In this document: one piece after another, positions 63,592 to 64,000 of the stretch
How positions within the stretch are numbered: the stretch's first letter is position 1
Layout of the letters: the number at the start of each line of letters is the position of its first letter
Source: Cytophagaceae bacterium
GTDB taxonomy: Bacteria; Bacteroidota; Bacteroidia; Cytophagales; Flexibacteraceae
DNA length: 64,000 bases
NCBI GenBank assembly: GCA_027487695.1
Contig: JAIYDB010000043.1
Span: 1-64,000, forward strand
Direction of reading: 5' to 3'
Program-made: the position numbers and the translations under genes
The notes under the pieces: model-generated
Seen by the model: the letters and a program-made list of their open reading frames with translations, nothing else
What the model was told of the DNA's origin: nothing
Database searches by the model: none

Positions 63592-64000
63592 CTACGAGTT
63601 TGATTTTTTTAGGTTTATTGCAAATGCAAGCAACGAGCCAAATCCAGAAAGACCAAGTTTTTCCATGATATTTCTTTTGTGGCTTAAAACTGTTTTATGA
63701 CTAATAAATAATTGCTCTGCAATTTGCTTGGTTGTTTCGCCATTGCCTACCATTATCAGAATAGACTGCTCTCTTTTGGAAAGTTTATCTATGCCTTTTT
63801 CAGTAATGGTTATTGGTGTTTGTGCTTTTACAACAGTAGTTACAGATTCTATTCTGTTTACTCTTGCATTAACACTTTCTATTAGAGCTGTAATAGAAAA
63901 AGGTTTTGTTAGGTAGTCATCAGCTCCTAAATTCATAGCAGCTCTAACATCATTGCTATCAGTTCTTGCTGAAATTACAATGTACGGGATATGATTATAC
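63592..64000 (-). CDS. NarL/FixJ-type response regulator, 5'-truncated
   Basis: The frame is open from the right edge, so the start lies beyond the window; the Met at 63936 is internal. The visible 136 residues hold the end of a receiver domain (PYIVISARTDSNDVRAA, then GADDYLTKPFSI with the conserved Lys) and a LuxR-type helix-turn-helix (about KLSKREQSILIMVGNGETT and SHKTVLSHKRNIMEKLG). It is a DNA-binding response regulator. The partner kinase is not in the window. Confidence 0.92.
   Translation of the reverse strand, partial: YNHIPYIVISARTDSNDVRAAMNLGADDYLTKPFSITALIESVNARVNRIESVTTVVKAQTPITITEKGIDKLSKREQSILIMVGNGETTKQIAEQLFISHKTVLSHKRNIMEKLGLSGFGSLLAFAINLKKSNS

Noticed and set aside
1-64000. 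tRNA genes, CRISPR arrays and insertion sequences
   Set aside because: The gaps were read on both strands, and no cloverleaf-like set, regular repeat-spacer pattern or transposase was seen.

Overview
The window looks like a chromosomal segment of a Bacteroidota bacterium. The evidence is the ribosomal protein order (rpsH to rplQ with secY, map, infA, rpmJ and rpoA), type IX secretion parts (a PorP/SprF protein beside a gliding-type C-terminal sorting domain protein), S46 peptidase, Omp28, DUF1573 and BatC-like proteins, weak Shine-Dalgarno signals, and -7 elements of the TAnnTTTG type. The order or genus cannot be fixed from sequence reading alone. Coding density is high and base composition is fairly AT-rich throughout. 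I saw no tRNA, CRISPR array, insertion sequence or integrase.

Layout. 1-510: the tail of an Omp28-like gene with a strong terminator. 701-9081: a 16-gene ribosomal/secretion/transcription operon that begins abruptly at rpsH behind its own promoter and ends after an rplQ with an acidic extension. 9090-13747 (minus): a tight four-gene cassette holding a small terminase-like protein, an intact phage-type terminase large subunit and two large unrecognised proteins; it is the most unusual item here. 13927-15529 (minus): two paralogous IPT/TIG lipoproteins. 15732-21084 (minus): a six-gene run with an ACP-like protein lacking its serine, an MsbA-type ABC exporter, an NlpC/P60 hydrolase, a NifU-type Fe-S protein, DNA polymerase III delta and an M42 aminopeptidase. 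21485-24410: Dps, Fe/Mn superoxide dismutase and isocitrate dehydrogenase. 24474-26424 (minus): metallophosphoesterase and LysM protein.

26656-35207 (plus): purA, fmt, pdxJ, bcp, a pterin group (eukaryote-like 6-pyruvoyl-tetrahydropterin synthase, GTP cyclohydrolase I, short-chain dehydrogenase), an SbtA-type bicarbonate transporter and a fused E1 alpha/beta 2-oxoacid dehydrogenase. 35354-40159 (plus): an overlapping chain of membrane PAS histidine kinase, single-domain response regulator, NamZ/DUF1343 muramidase and DUF423 protein. 40245-43815 (minus): DUF1573, NeuD-like acetyltransferase and S46 peptidase. 44172-51174 (plus): a type IX secretion locus of two large adhesin-like proteins plus PorP/SprF. 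51313-55233: an ABCG-like transporter with a TerB-like head and a BatC-like TPR protein. 55218-59877 (minus): DegT aminotransferase, glycosyltransferase, DedA protein, cyclophilin and hemL. 60008-62391: pyrH, frr and a polyprenyl diphosphate synthase, then RNase P RNA (62462-62853). The right end holds a small secreted unknown protein and a truncated NarL-type response regulator.

Most genes are housekeeping. The parts that deserve attention are the terminase cassette, the split ribosomal operon, the serine-less carrier protein, the pterin cluster and the two-gene surface protein pair with its own PorP/SprF.
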